Below, one piece after another: positions 43,386 through 61,340 of a stretch of 64,000 bases of DNA. The stretch lies in the NCBI RefSeq assembly GCF_005519465.1, contig NZ_CP027859.1, positions 1,364,001-1,428,000 of the forward strand, given 5' to 3'. The notes below the pieces were generated by a model that was given only the letters and a program-made list of their open reading frames with translations, did not search any database and was not told the DNA's origin. The number at the start of each line of letters is the position of its first letter. Positions within the stretch are counted from its first letter, which is position 1. This stretch comes from Streptomyces clavuligerus. GTDB lineage: Bacteria; Actinomycetota; Actinomycetes; Streptomycetales; Streptomycetaceae. A program made the translations under genes and the position numbers.

Positions 43386-44105
43386 GTGGCCACCGCCCCG
43401 CACCCCGCGCCGCCCCCGACGGGCGGCGCGGGCCCCCTCCTCGTCGCCGCCGACTGGACGGGCCGACAGCCGCCGACGGCCCTCCTCGGCCCGTGGGAAC
43501 GGCGGCACGCCGAAGCCCTGCCGCCCCGGCGGCGGCGGCAGTTCACCGCGGGCCGCCTGACCGCGCGCGCCGCGCTCGGGCTCGCCCACGGCACGGCCCC
43601 GCCGCCCCTCGACATCCCCGCCGACGGGAACGGGGCCCCGTACCCCGTCCCCTGGACCGGTCGCGCGCTGTCCATCTCCCACACCGGGACCTGGGCCGCG
43701 AGCGCCATCGGCCCGCCCGGTGCCCTCGTCGGCGTCGACATCGAACGCGCGGACGCCTGCGATCCGGCGCTGCTGCGCCGCGTCTTCGCCCCCGGCGAGG
43801 CGCCACCACCGTCCGCGCGCACCGCCACCGCCCACTGGGCCCGCAAGGAAGCCGCGCTCAAGGCCCATCGCGGCACACCGCCGACCCTCGGCCACTACCG
43901 GGTGGACGGGGACCACGTCCTCGTCCACGGAAAGGAGAACGTGCCCGCCGTGCGTACCTGGGAGATCCCCCTGCCGGGCCTGGTGCTCGTCGTCGCCTCC
44001 GGAGCCGACGACCCGCCCGTGCACCACATCCTCACCGGGGCGCGGATTCTGCGGCTGCTCGGAGCAGACCGGGCACCCGGCCGCCGCCCGGCGGAACGAC
44101 CATGA
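43386..44105 (+). CDS. 4'-phosphopantetheinyl transferase (Sfp/EntD type)
   Basis: 239 residues from a GTG, 24 bases after the ACP. Motifs: RRRRQFTAGRLTARAAL, ALSISHTGTWAASAIG, GVDIERADAC (metal-binding D/E) and HWARKEAALKAHRG (WxxKEAxxK). It should convert the carrier proteins of this cluster from apo to holo form. Overlap with the acyltransferase gene (ATGA) and nearness of the ACP indicate a dedicated enzyme. Confidence 0.9.
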   Translation: MATAPHPAPPPTGGAGPLLVAADWTGRQPPTALLGPWERRHAEALPPRRRRQFTAGRLTARAALGLAHGTAPPPLDIPADGNGAPYPVPWTGRALSISHTGTWAASAIGPPGALVGVDIERADACDPALLRRVFAPGEAPPPSARTATAHWARKEAALKAHRGTPPTLGHYRVDGDHVLVHGKENVPAVRTWEIPLPGLVLVVASGADDPPVHHILTGARILRLLGADRAPGRRPAERP

Positions 44106-45241
44106 ACGGGAACGGGGCCAGGAACGGGGCCAGGAACGGGAACGGGGCCGGGGGCAGGAGCCGGGGCGGGAGCGGCAGCCCGGTTCCCGCCCGGCCGCCC
44201 TCCCGCCGTCTCCCGCCCGGGTACGTGGCGCTCTTCCCCGGGCTGGGCGGCCGACCGCCCGCCCCGGCGCCGGAGCTGCCCGGTCTGCTCGCACCCGCCG
44301 GACAGATCATGGAGACCGTCGACGGGTTCGCCCGGCGCACCGGCTGCTGCCCGCCGCCCTCCGGGCTGCTCACCGGGGCCGCCCCGCCCCGCTCCCCGGG
44401 CCGGGAACTCCAGCACGAACTGCTGCTCTACGGTCTGTCGCTGACCCTCCACACCCTCCTCGCCGCGACCGCCCCGCCCGTCGCCCTGCTCGGACACAGC
44501 CTCGGCTTCCTGCCCGCTCTCGTCGGCGCGGGCGCGTTCGGCGTCGAGGACGGCTGCCGACTCGTCCTCGTACGCCACCGCGTGCTGGCCGAACACCCCC
44601 CGCCCCCGGGCGGCATGCTCCATCTCGACACCGGTGCGGACACCGCCGCAGCGCTCGCCGCCTCGGTCCCGGGCACCACCGTCGCCTGTGTCAACTCCCC
44701 CGTCCGGACCGTCCTCAGCGGCCCCGCCGGGGCCCTGGCCCACGCCGAGGAACGGGCGCGGGGGCTCGGTCTGTCCCCGCTGCGGCTCCCGGTGCGCCAC
44801 GCCTACCACGGACCCGGCCTGGAACCGGCGCTGACCGAGATGCGGCGGCGCTGCCACGGCATCCGCCGACGCCCGCTGACCACACCCCTGTACTCCGCCA
44901 CGACCGGCACCTTCCACGGCGACGACGAGGACCTGCTCGACGCCCTCTTCGCGTCGGTCGCCCGCCCTGTCCACTTCCGTGACGCCCTGCGCGCGCTGGC
45001 GGCCCGGGGCGCGACCGCCTTCGTCGAGTGCGGCCCCACGCCGATGCTCACGAGGATGGCGGAGGAGACCGTCCCCCGGCTCCCGGCGCTCCCCGCCCTC
45101 CACCCGGGGCGGCCCCCGGCCGAGACCCTGCGCAGCGCCCGTGACCTGGCCGCACCCGTCAAAGAGGTGTCAGGGACCGCGCCCCGAGCGGCAGGAACAC
45201 GTCAGGAACCCCCACCCGGCGGGCTCCCCGCCCCAGGATGA
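44102..45241 (+). CDS. Discrete acyltransferase (FabD/AT-like)
   Basis: 379 residues. After a Gly/Asn/Arg-rich N-terminal 45 residues comes an AT fold: YVALFPGLGGRPP, then the nucleophile motif LLGHSLGFLPALVGAGAFG (GHSLG), CVNSPVRTVLSGP, RLPVRHAYHGPGLEPAL and FVECGPTPMLTRM. The catalytic Ser is present, and the His region is RHAYHGP where malonyl-ATs have HAFH. It may load a malonyl or other acyl unit on the discrete ACP, or act as an editing hydrolase. It ends the operon; a CGCCTCCG/CGGAGGCG hairpin lies 60 bases on. Confidence 0.82.
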   Translation: MNGNGARNGARNGNGAGGRSRGGSGSPVPARPPSRRLPPGYVALFPGLGGRPPAPAPELPGLLAPAGQIMETVDGFARRTGCCPPPSGLLTGAAPPRSPGRELQHELLLYGLSLTLHTLLAATAPPVALLGHSLGFLPALVGAGAFGVEDGCRLVLVRHRVLAEHPPPPGGMLHLDTGADTAAALAASVPGTTVACVNSPVRTVLSGPAGALAHAEERARGLGLSPLRLPVRHAYHGPGLEPALTEMRRRCHGIRRRPLTTPLYSATTGTFHGDDEDLLDALFASVARPVHFRDALRALAARGATAFVECGPTPMLTRMAEETVPRLPALPALHPGRPPAETLRSARDLAAPVKEVSGTAPRAAGTRQEPPPGGLPAPG

Positions 45242-45905
45242 TCACGTGACGCCGCCGCGGCGGGATGGTGGCGAGGGCGTCCGGACGGAGGCGACCTCAC
45301 CGCCTCCGGACGGAGGCGTCGGCTGTCCGGCCCGTGGGGGGACCGGGCGGCCGACCACCCGCCGCGGGGCGTCGCACCGCTGGACCCGAGCGCCGGGAGC
45401 GAGCGGACAGGCGCGCGCCGGGGCCGTGGCCGAGAGCCTGTCGGGACCGGGGCCGAAACACCTCCGGGCGGAGTCCGGACAGCCAGCCGAAACGTGACGC
45501 CGCACCCATGCGGAACCAGCCGTACACGGTGGTGTACCCCAAGGTCATATCCCGGTGCCTGCCTCCGGTTAGCCGTCCCCGTGCAGGGGCGTCCCAGCTC
45601 AGTGCCGTGTTCTTACCTCTTCTTTCCGGGTCCGTGGGGGATGGCGCATAGCCGCCGCGTCGGCGTATCCGGAGCCAGGTCGCTCTTTACGGTCGCGGAG
45701 CCCCGGTGCAACGATCTACCGACGGCTCCGCCTGCCCGACCATGGTCGCGCGGGCCGTTCTGCCCCGCCCTCCCCGCCGGAGGGAACGGCACCACCGGAA
45801 ACCGGATTCTGTCGCCGCCGAGTACGGGAGAGACATCTCGCCGTGCCCGGAAGCGGGCCTTCGGCCCTGCCTCTCGTCCCGTCCCCCTCAGGAGGAACGT
45901 TCCCC
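45242..45905. other. Gap between the acyltransferase and the first I36 gene
   Basis: It holds a small hairpin CGCCTCCGGACGGAGGCG (45301-45318), a possible terminator, and an inverted repeat GTACAC-4-GTGTAC at 45522-45537 in a region probably carrying the next promoter. Short frames here lack support. Confidence 0.5.
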
Positions 45906-46286
45906 ATGCGTGTACGGTCCGTGCTCGCCGCGCTCTCGGTGGTCCTGCTGCCCCTCGTCTCCCCGCCGACGGCGTCCGCCGATCCGGTGGAAACGCTCAC
46001 GGTCACCACGTTCTTGGGGAAGAACTGCCCGGCCAACAGCCTGTGTCTGTTCGGGAACGGCAACCTCAGCGGTGGCGGGATCGCCCTCAGGCCCGGTGAC
46101 AGTGTCGCGTATCTGGGCGATTACCACTTCAACGATCAGATGTCCTCCTGGTCCAACCACACCGGGCAGGAATGCACCTGGTTCGGCGACATCTTCTGGG
46201 CGGGGCCCACCCGCACCATGTGGGACCACCACGCCCAGAACCTGGTGGCGTCCGACAACGACACCGCCTCCTCGGTGATGTGCTGA
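45906..46286 (+). CDS. Secreted peptidase-inhibitor I36/crystallin-like protein
   Basis: 126 residues, ATG with AGGAGGAACG. Signal peptide MRVRSVLAALSVVLLPLVS, cleaved after ASA. The mature ~100 residues have four cysteines (KNCPANSLCLF, GQECTWF, final MC) and one Greek-key-like pattern SLCLFGNGNLSGGGIAL followed by FNDQMSSWSNHTG. This is the streptomycete metalloproteinase-inhibitor (SMPI/I36) fold. It shares the architecture and signal sequence of the gene at 47737 and flanks a secreted serine protease; the paralogues are probably a duplication. Confidence 0.83.
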   Translation: MRVRSVLAALSVVLLPLVSPPTASADPVETLTVTTFLGKNCPANSLCLFGNGNLSGGGIALRPGDSVAYLGDYHFNDQMSSWSNHTGQECTWFGDIFWAGPTRTMWDHHAQNLVASDNDTASSVMC

Positions 46287-46361
46287 CCCGCACCCCGGCC
46301 GGTTCCGTCCGGCCCGGTGTACGCAAGGAACCTTCCCCTCCTCGTACGGAAAGGTGTTCCC

Positions 46362-47573
46362 ATGTACCGACTGGGGCGGACAGCCCTGCCCGCCGTGCGG
46401 CGGACGACCCGCGCCCTGAGGCGGGTGTCGCCCGCCACGAGAAGGGCGGCTCTGCCCATCGGGGTCGCGGTCTCCCTGATCCTGGGGATGAACGGGGCGT
46501 CCTCCGCGCAGCCCGCCACCTCCGCCCAGCCCGCCGCCGTGGCGGACCGCTCGGCGAAGGCACCTGTGGTCAGCGCGCCGAACCGGCTGCCCAACGGTGA
46601 GATCATCGACACGGAGCAGGAGGAACAGCAGCTCCGCGCGTTCTGGACCCCCGAGCGGATGGAAGCCGCCATCTCCGCCGACGCCGCTGATGGACCGAGC
46701 GGCGACGCCGAGGGAGCGACCGGCGACGCCGGAGCGGTCGGCGGCCAGGGGCCCGTCGACATGGGGGCCGAGGAGATCGGCCCGGACGGACCGCCCGGTC
46801 AGTGGCCCGCGAAGCTGCCGGAGAACGAGCCGCCCAGGGTCGAGCTGCCGAGGGTCGACACCTCGTCGAAGGCGGCGGCGGACAAGGCGCTGAGGACCGG
46901 CGCCCCGGTGGGGAAGCCCCGGCTGAACGGCATCCCCACCGTCGGCAAGGTGTTCTTCCGCAACCCCCTCGACAATCAGACCCACGCCTGCTCGGCCTCC
47001 TCCCTCCTCAGCCCGTCGCGGCTGCTGGTGCTGACGGCGGGGCACTGTGTGCACACGGGCCCGCAGGGCGGGCGGCCCGGCAGATGGGTGGACAGCTGGC
47101 TCTATATCCCCGCGTACTACGAGACCAGCCGGCCCTTCGGCAGCTGGGTCGCCCGGCAACTCCACGCGCTCGCCGGGTTCACCGACAACAGTGAGCTGCG
47201 CTGGGATGTCGGTATGGCGGCCATGATCCCGCTCCACGGGCAGCGGCTCACCGATGTCGTGGGCGGTCTCGCCTTCACCTGGAACCGGCCCATCGGCTTG
47301 CGGGTCCGCGCCGTCTCCTACGCGGGGAACTACGGCTGGGGACAGACTCCGTACTACTGCGACGGAACCACGCAGTGGGTGCCCGGCGACACCCGTATCC
47401 AGTTCGACTGCGACATGCAGCACGGGTCGAGCGGCGGTCCCTGGATCTACCAGTACAACGACGGCAGAGGGTTCGCGCTGGGTGTCCTCAGCTCGGTCTA
47501 CTGCTGCCGGAAGGCCCGCAGCCCGTACTTCAACAACTCGATGCGGGACCTGTACTACCAAGCCGGTTCCTGA
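46362..47573 (+). CDS. Secreted chymotrypsin-like serine protease
   Basis: 403 residues from ATG at 46362 (AAAGG upstream). An Arg-rich n-region and hydrophobic core (AALPIGVAVSLILGMNGAS) form the export signal, followed by an acidic, low-complexity pro-region (residues ~50-180, with GDAEGATGDAGAVGGQ). The catalytic domain shows LVLTAGHCVHTG (His), ELRWDVGMAAM (Asp) and MQHGSSGGPWIY (Ser, GxSGGP). It resembles the V8/glutamyl endopeptidase branch of S1 proteases and may have autocatalytic pro-peptide removal. Flanked on both sides by I36-type inhibitor-like genes. Confidence 0.88.
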   Translation: MYRLGRTALPAVRRTTRALRRVSPATRRAALPIGVAVSLILGMNGASSAQPATSAQPAAVADRSAKAPVVSAPNRLPNGEIIDTEQEEQQLRAFWTPERMEAAISADAADGPSGDAEGATGDAGAVGGQGPVDMGAEEIGPDGPPGQWPAKLPENEPPRVELPRVDTSSKAAADKALRTGAPVGKPRLNGIPTVGKVFFRNPLDNQTHACSASSLLSPSRLLVLTAGHCVHTGPQGGRPGRWVDSWLYIPAYYETSRPFGSWVARQLHALAGFTDNSELRWDVGMAAMIPLHGQRLTDVVGGLAFTWNRPIGLRVRAVSYAGNYGWGQTPYYCDGTTQWVPGDTRIQFDCDMQHGSSGGPWIYQYNDGRGFALGVLSSVYCCRKARSPYFNNSMRDLYYQAGS

Positions 47574-47587
47574 CCGAGGGCCGGTCG

Positions 47588-47623
47588 CGGGGTGCCCGGT
47601 GGGTCAGGGCACCGGGCACCCCG
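47588..47623 (+). terminator. Terminator after the serine protease
   Basis: Perfect 14-bp arms (CGGGGTGCCCGGTG and complement) with an 8-base loop, 14 bases downstream of the stop. Confidence 0.85.
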
Positions 47624-47736
47624 CTTCCCCGGCCCGCCCGGTCGGCCGCCGGGTGCCTCCCTGCCCGGTCGGCCGCCGGGTGTGCCTCCCCGCCCGTACC
47701 GCGTCCACCACCACCCAACAGGAAGGACGTTCTCCC

Positions 47737-48117
47737 ATGCGTGTCCCGTCCGTGCTCGCCGCTCTCTCGGCGGCTCTGCTGCCTGTCGTGTTCCCGCAGG
47801 GTGCCGCCGCCGACCCGGTGGGGATCAACCGGGTCCAGACCTTCTCGGGGACGGTCTGTCCGGCCCACAGCCTCTGTCTGTACAACGACATCAACTTCAG
47901 CGGCGGCGGTATGGCCCTCCAGCTCCACGACGGCGTGCAGAACCTCGACGACTACCAGTTCAACGACCGGATGTCCGCCTGGGCCAACGGCAGCGGGACC
48001 ATCTGCTACTGGTACGGGGACGCCTACTGGCAGGGCCCCAGCCGGCAGATACCGGTCCACACCGTTCACAACGCCACCTGGTGGGAGAACGACACCGCCT
48101 CCTCCGTGAGGTGCTGA
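47737..48117 (+). CDS. Secreted peptidase-inhibitor I36/crystallin-like protein, second copy
   Basis: 126 residues, same length as the paralogue at 45906, with AGGAAGGACG upstream. Signal peptide MRVPSVLAALSAALLPVVFP, mature part beginning near DPVGINRVQ. Cysteine positions and the Greek-key segment (SLCLYNDINFSGGGMAL, FNDRMSAWANG) match the first copy, but intermediate residues differ by about half, so duplication is old or each has its own target. It sits 127 bases before the giant PKS gene. Confidence 0.83.
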   Translation: MRVPSVLAALSAALLPVVFPQGAAADPVGINRVQTFSGTVCPAHSLCLYNDINFSGGGMALQLHDGVQNLDDYQFNDRMSAWANGSGTICYWYGDAYWQGPSRQIPVHTVHNATWWENDTASSVRC

Positions 48118-48243
48118 CGCGGCGGACGCCGTCCGGACCGGAGCGGTGAGCCGTCGCCGGTACGTCCGATTGCGCGGAACCCCCTCCCTCCTGGAGTCGT
48201 TGACCGTTGAGAAGGGGCCGCCGGAGCAACACGAGGGGGACGC

Positions 48244-57120
<8,877 letters not shown>

Positions 57121-57466
57121 CCTGCGGCGACGGCGACGGCAGGGGGCGACGGGAGGGGGCGACGGCAGCGGTCGCACGATGTGCAGCGCCCGTCCGTTGC
57201 CGCCGTACCGACGCGGCGCGGGCCCGGCCGGACCGCCCGGAACGTCCCCTGACCGGCCGCCGCCCGTCCACCGCCCGTCCACCGCCGTGGCCCTCCTCCA
57301 GGAAGCGCTGAAGCTCCCGGGGTGGCTTGAACTCCCTGGTTCTGAGGGCCCCCGGGACGGGTGGACCCCTGGCTGGCCGCGACGTGCCGGGGAAGGGTGG
57401 CACCCGGCCGCCGCGAGGCCCGTACCACTGTCCGCCCTCCCGAGCACGACCGACGAGAGAGCACGC
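57121..57466 (+). other. Gap after the PKS
   Basis: It opens with (GC)GGCGACGGC-type short repeats at 57123-57170; no hairpin terminator is clear and no gene is supported. Confidence 0.5.
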
Positions 57467-57934
57467 GTGACCATGCCGTACACCGTGACCACGCCCCACC
57501 CGACGCACCCCGCCGCACCGGGGGAGCCGCTGGGCCGCACCGGCCGCCGGAAGGCCCTTCGGACCCGGGCGGCGGTGCTCGGGGCCGCGCTCACCGCGGC
57601 CCTGTCGCTGGGGGCGGTGACCGCGCCCCCGGCCGCCGCCGGGAACCCGTACTTCTGCCCGCAGTCGAAGTTCTGCCTCTGGGAGGACTCGAACTACGAC
57701 GGCGCCATGGCCACCGCGGTGGCCGGCATCTCCTGGATCGGCCCCTATATGAACGACAGGGGCAGTTCGTACTGGAACCGTACGGGCGAGTGGGTCACCC
57801 TCTACCGCGACATCGACTTCCAGGGCGGCTGTCTCATGGGCTCCATCGCCCCCCAGGAGAGCGCGACGGTGCTCTCCGCCCAGGCCAACGACCAGACGTC
57901 GTCCTTCAGGTTCTCCCGCGACCGGATCTGTTAG
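57467..57934 (+). CDS. Secreted peptidase-inhibitor I36/crystallin-like protein, third copy
   Basis: 155 residues from GTG at 57467 (GAGAGA upstream) or 153 from ATG at 57473. A long n-region with RTGRRKALRTR precedes a hydrophobic core (AAVLGAALTAALSLGAV), cleavage near AAAG. The mature part has FCPQSKFCLWEDSNYDG and CLMGSIAPQES with DQTSSFRF, four cysteines, and the I36-like Greek-key pattern. It is more divergent from the 45906 and 47737 copies than they are from each other. Confidence 0.8.
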   Translation: MTMPYTVTTPHPTHPAAPGEPLGRTGRRKALRTRAAVLGAALTAALSLGAVTAPPAAAGNPYFCPQSKFCLWEDSNYDGAMATAVAGISWIGPYMNDRGSSYWNRTGEWVTLYRDIDFQGGCLMGSIAPQESATVLSAQANDQTSSFRFSRDRIC

Positions 57935-57980
57935 CCGGACGGTGCGGTGCCCCGCCGCGCCGTGCTCTGTCGTACGGCGC

Positions 57981-58010
57981 CCGGGTCGTGGCCGCCCGGC
58001 CACGACCCGG
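57981..58010. terminator. Bidirectional terminator hairpin
   Basis: A perfect 13-bp stem CCGGGTCGTGGCC / GGCCACGACCCGG with a GCCC loop lies between the convergent I36 gene and the acyl-CoA ligase. Confidence 0.85.
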
Positions 58011-58144
58011 CAGCCGTCCTCCGCCCCGTAAGACCCGTAAGACCCGTGCTCCGCGCCCTCGCTCCGTCCCGGCCTCCCGCTTCCGCGCGAACGGGGCTCC
58101 GGCGTCACCTGCCACCGTGTGACGGCCCCGGCCCCGGCCCCGCG

Positions 58145-59737
58145 TCAGGAGCCGAAGCGGGCGGCCAGTTCCCGTTTGAGGACCTTGCCGCTCGGGCCGA
58201 GGGGCAGTTCGGTCAGGAACTCCACCCGGCGGGGGTACTTGTAGGCGGCGATCCGCGCCCGGGTCCAGGCGATGATGTCGGCGGCGAGGGCGCCGTCCGT
58301 CACCGTCTCCGGGCGGACCACGACCACCGCGCAGACCTCCTGGCCGAGCCGCTCGTCGGGCACGCCGACGACGGCGGCCTGGGCGACGGCCGGGTGCCGG
58401 GCGAGGATCTCCTCGATCTCCCGGGGGTAGACGTTGTAGCCGCCCCTGATCACCATGTCCTTGGTGCGGTCGACGACGGTGAGCACCCCCTCGGCGTCCT
58501 TGGTGCCGAGGTCCCCGGTGCGGAACCAGCCGTCCATGATGACCTCGGCGGTGGCGGCGGGGTTGTTGAGGTACCCGGCCATCACATTGTGGCCGCGGAC
58601 GACGATCTCCCCGGTCTCCTCCGGCGGCAGCAGGACGATCCGGTCCCGCACCAGCGCGTCGGCGATCTCCGCCTCCACCCCGGGGATGGGCCTGCCGACC
58701 GTGCCGGGAAGACAGGGCCAGGGGTGCTGGTTGAAGGTGACGACCGGTGAGGTCTCGGTGAGCCCGTACCCCTCGAAGACCGGGCAGCCGAACGTCCGCG
58801 TGACCTCCTCCAGCACCCGCACCGGCAGGGCGGAGCCGCCGGAGTAGACGCGCTCCAGCGGGGGCCGCTCCGGGGTGCGGGCCGCCGCCTCCAGCAGTCC
58901 GATGAACATCGTGGGCACCCCCATGGCGACGGTGCACCGCTCGGCGTTCATCAGGGCGAGGGCGGCGTCCGCGTCGAAGCGCTCCATCAGGACCAGGGTG
59001 GCCCCCGCGCGGAAACAGGTGCCCATGCCGCAGGTCTGCCCGAAGGTGTGGAACAGCGGCAGACAGCCCAGGAGGACGTCCTCCGGGCGCATGGCGAAGG
59101 GGGCGAGCACGGTGGTGCCCACATTCATCGCCAGATTGAGCTGGGTGATCATCGCGCCCTTGGGACGGCCGGTGGTGCCGGAGGTGTAGAGGATCAGCGC
59201 GATGTCGTCGGGGGCCCGGGGCACCCACCCCGCGACGGGGGCGGCCACGGCGGCGCGCGCGTCGAGGGCGCGCCCGACGGCCGGGGCGGCCACAGCGGTC
59301 CCGGCGGTCCTGGTGGTCCCGGCCGCCGCCGGGACCACCGGTGGGCCGACCGTCAGGAGCGTGGTGCCCGTCGCCGCTGCCGCGCGGGCGCCCTCGCCGG
59401 TCAGCGCCGTGTCGCAGATCAGGACGGAGGCGGCGGAGTCCTTCAGCACAAAGCTGATCTCGTCCGCCTTCAGCAGCGCGTTCACCGGGACGACGGTCGC
59501 GCCGAGGGCGAGCGCGCCGTAGTAGGCGCGGGGGAAGTCGGGGGTGTTGGGGAGCAGCAGCGCCACCCGGTCCCCCGGGCCGACGCCCTCCTCGCGCAGG
59601 ACGGCGGCGTAGCGGCGGGCGGAACGCCACAGCTCGTGGTAGGTGATCCGCTCGGCTCCGGCGACGAGGGCGGGGTGGTCCGGGCGGCGGCCCGCGGTGT
59701 CCGCGAGGACGGTGGCGGCGGACAGGGTGGCGTTCAC
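58145..59737 (-). CDS. Acyl-CoA ligase, candidate C5N-unit enzyme
   Basis: 530 residues from a GTG (GTG AAC GCC ACC); the frame is open further but those residues are not ligase-like. Motifs: LILYTSGTTGRPKGAMITQ (~residue 175), FEGYGLTETSPVVTF, WFRTGDLGTKDAEG, VVDRTKDMVIRGGYNVYP and the C-terminal LPLGPSGKVLKREL (catalytic Lys). This is a class I adenylate-forming CoA ligase. Next to an aminolevulinate synthase it fits the known C5N pathway, where a ligase activates 5-aminolevulinate and the CoA ester cyclises to 2-amino-3-hydroxycyclopent-2-enone. Ordinary fatty acid activation is the alternative. It is divergent from the synthase gene. Confidence 0.87.
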   Translation of the reverse strand: MNATLSAATVLADTAGRRPDHPALVAGAERITYHELWRSARRYAAVLREEGVGPGDRVALLLPNTPDFPRAYYGALALGATVVPVNALLKADEISFVLKDSAASVLICDTALTGEGARAAAATGTTLLTVGPPVVPAAAGTTRTAGTAVAAPAVGRALDARAAVAAPVAGWVPRAPDDIALILYTSGTTGRPKGAMITQLNLAMNVGTTVLAPFAMRPEDVLLGCLPLFHTFGQTCGMGTCFRAGATLVLMERFDADAALALMNAERCTVAMGVPTMFIGLLEAAARTPERPPLERVYSGGSALPVRVLEEVTRTFGCPVFEGYGLTETSPVVTFNQHPWPCLPGTVGRPIPGVEAEIADALVRDRIVLLPPEETGEIVVRGHNVMAGYLNNPAATAEVIMDGWFRTGDLGTKDAEGVLTVVDRTKDMVIRGGYNVYPREIEEILARHPAVAQAAVVGVPDERLGQEVCAVVVVRPETVTDGALAADIIAWTRARIAAYKYPRRVEFLTELPLGPSGKVLKRELAARFGS

Positions 59738-60033
59738 CGCGTGGGAACGGGGGAGTCGGGACGGCTGTGACGGTCCATGCGCACACTCCGGGGCGATCGG
59801 GTCCCGTCGGCACGGGACCGGGCGGGATCGGAACGACCATGCTCGGTGAGCGGAAGAAACCACGGGTGACCAGTGAGAACGAAGGAACCCCAGGTTTTGT
59901 GCGAGATCACTGGGGATCATGGGGGATCGGTGACGGGCCCAGGGAATGGGAGATCGGCTCTGTGCAGAATCCGCCGGGCATTCTACGATGAGCCGCGCCG
60001 GATCGGGAAGCGACCAGAGAGCGAGCCTGGATC
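59738..60033. promoter_or_regulatory. Divergent promoter region between ligase and aminolevulinate synthase
   Basis: A 296-base spacer with lower GC. GGGGATC/GGATC elements recur around 59905-59940, and TACGAT at 59984-59989, about 45 bases before the synthase start, could be a -10 box. Confidence 0.4.
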
Positions 60034-61242
60034 ATGTCCCAGTACATGGACTTCTTCGCACGACTTGCGCATGAATCCGCGGACCGGAAAAGAGAGTTTC
60101 TGGAGCTGGGCCGGATCGCGGGCCGCTTTCCCGCGGCCACTACCGCGGAGAACGGCGAGATCGCCGTCTGGTGCAGCAATGACTATCTGGGTATGGGGCA
60201 GCATCCCGCTGTTCTGGAGGCGATGCACCGGGCGGTCGACGAATACGGTGCCGGATCGGGTGGTTCACGGAACATCGGCGGAACACATCACCACCATGTC
60301 CTTCTGGAGCGGGAACTCGCCGATCTCCATGGAAAGGAGGAGGCACTGCTCTTCACCTCCGGATACTCCGCCAATGAGGGCTCTCTTTCCGTGCTCGCGG
60401 GCCGGATCGACGGCTGCGAGGTCTTCTCCGATCAGGGGAATCACGCCTCCATCATCGACGGCCTGCGGCACAGCGGGGCCCGCAAGCACATCTTCCGGCA
60501 CAATGACCGCGCCCATCTGGAGGAGTTGCTCGCGGCGGCCGACCCGGACGTCCCCAAGCTGATCGTCACCGAGTCGGTCCACTCCATGGGGGGCGATATC
60601 GCGCCACTCGCCGAGCTCGCCGACCTCGCCAAGCGGTACGGGGCGGTGACCTTCCTGGACGAGGTGCACGCGGTGGGGATGTACGGTCCGCAGGGCGCGG
60701 GCATCGCCGCCCGCGAGGGGTTGGCCTCCTCGTTCACGGTGATCATGGGGACGCTGGCCAAGGGGTTCGGGATGACGGGCGGCTATGTCGCCGGTCCCGC
60801 GGTGCTGATCGACGCGATCCGGGCGCACGCCCGCTCCTTCGTCTTCACCACGGCGCTGCCGCCGTCCGTCGCGGCGGGCGCGCTGGCGGCGGTGCGGCAT
60901 CTGCGCGGCTCGGAGGAGGAACGCCGTCGGCTGACCGCGAACGCCTCGCTCCTCCACGGGCTGTTGCGGGAGCGCTCGCTGCCGTTCCTCTCGGACCAGT
61001 CGCACATCGTCTCGGCGCTGGTCGGGGACGAGCGGCGGGCGAAGGGGATGTCCCGGCTGCTGCTGGAGCGGTACGGGATCTATGTGCAGGCGGTCGACGC
61101 GCCGAGTGTGCGGGTCGGCGAGGAGATCCTGCGGATCGCGCCCTCCGCGGTGCACCGGCCGGAGGAGGTGCGGGAGTTCGCCGCGGCGCTGGACACCGTC
61201 TGGACCGGGCTGGACGGGCCCCGGACGACCGCCGCCGTGTGA
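60034..61242 (+). CDS. 5-aminolevulinate synthase (C5N-type)
   Basis: 402 residues. PLP-dependent alpha-oxoamine synthase: [61 protein letters not shown], catalytic His in [32 protein letters not shown], and the PLP lysine in [20 protein letters not shown]. It condenses glycine with succinyl-CoA. Streptomycetes make haem precursors by the glutamyl-tRNA route, so an ALAS in such a genome is almost always for a C5N unit (established for asukamycin-type clusters). An amide synthetase that would attach the C5N ring to a carboxylic acid was not found in the window. Confidence 0.92.
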   Translation: MSQYMDFFARLAHESADRKREFLELGRIAGRFPAATTAENGEIAVWCSNDYLGMGQHPAVLEAMHRAVDEYGAGSGGSRNIGGTHHHHVLLERELADLHGKEEALLFTSGYSANEGSLSVLAGRIDGCEVFSDQGNHASIIDGLRHSGARKHIFRHNDRAHLEELLAAADPDVPKLIVTESVHSMGGDIAPLAELADLAKRYGAVTFLDEVHAVGMYGPQGAGIAAREGLASSFTVIMGTLAKGFGMTGGYVAGPAVLIDAIRAHARSFVFTTALPPSVAAGALAAVRHLRGSEEERRRLTANASLLHGLLRERSLPFLSDQSHIVSALVGDERRAKGMSRLLLERYGIYVQAVDAPSVRVGEEILRIAPSAVHRPEEVREFAAALDTVWTGLDGPRTTAAV

Positions 61243-61340
61243 TCCCGGGCCGTCGCCGCGTGATCCCGGGCCCGTCGTCCTGACGCGCCCCGGGCCGTCC
61301 TGATGTGCCCCCGGGGCCCGGCCGTTTCGGCCGTCCCGGG

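Noticed and set aside
45242..45840. Several short frames on both strands after the acyltransferase
   Set aside because: No ribosome site, no conserved motif, no consistent GC3; treated as a gap.
60034..61242. Aminolevulinate synthase as a housekeeping haem gene
   Set aside because: Actinomycetes use the C5 glutamate pathway for haem, and the gene is divergent from an acyl-CoA ligase in a cluster, so a C5N role is more likely.
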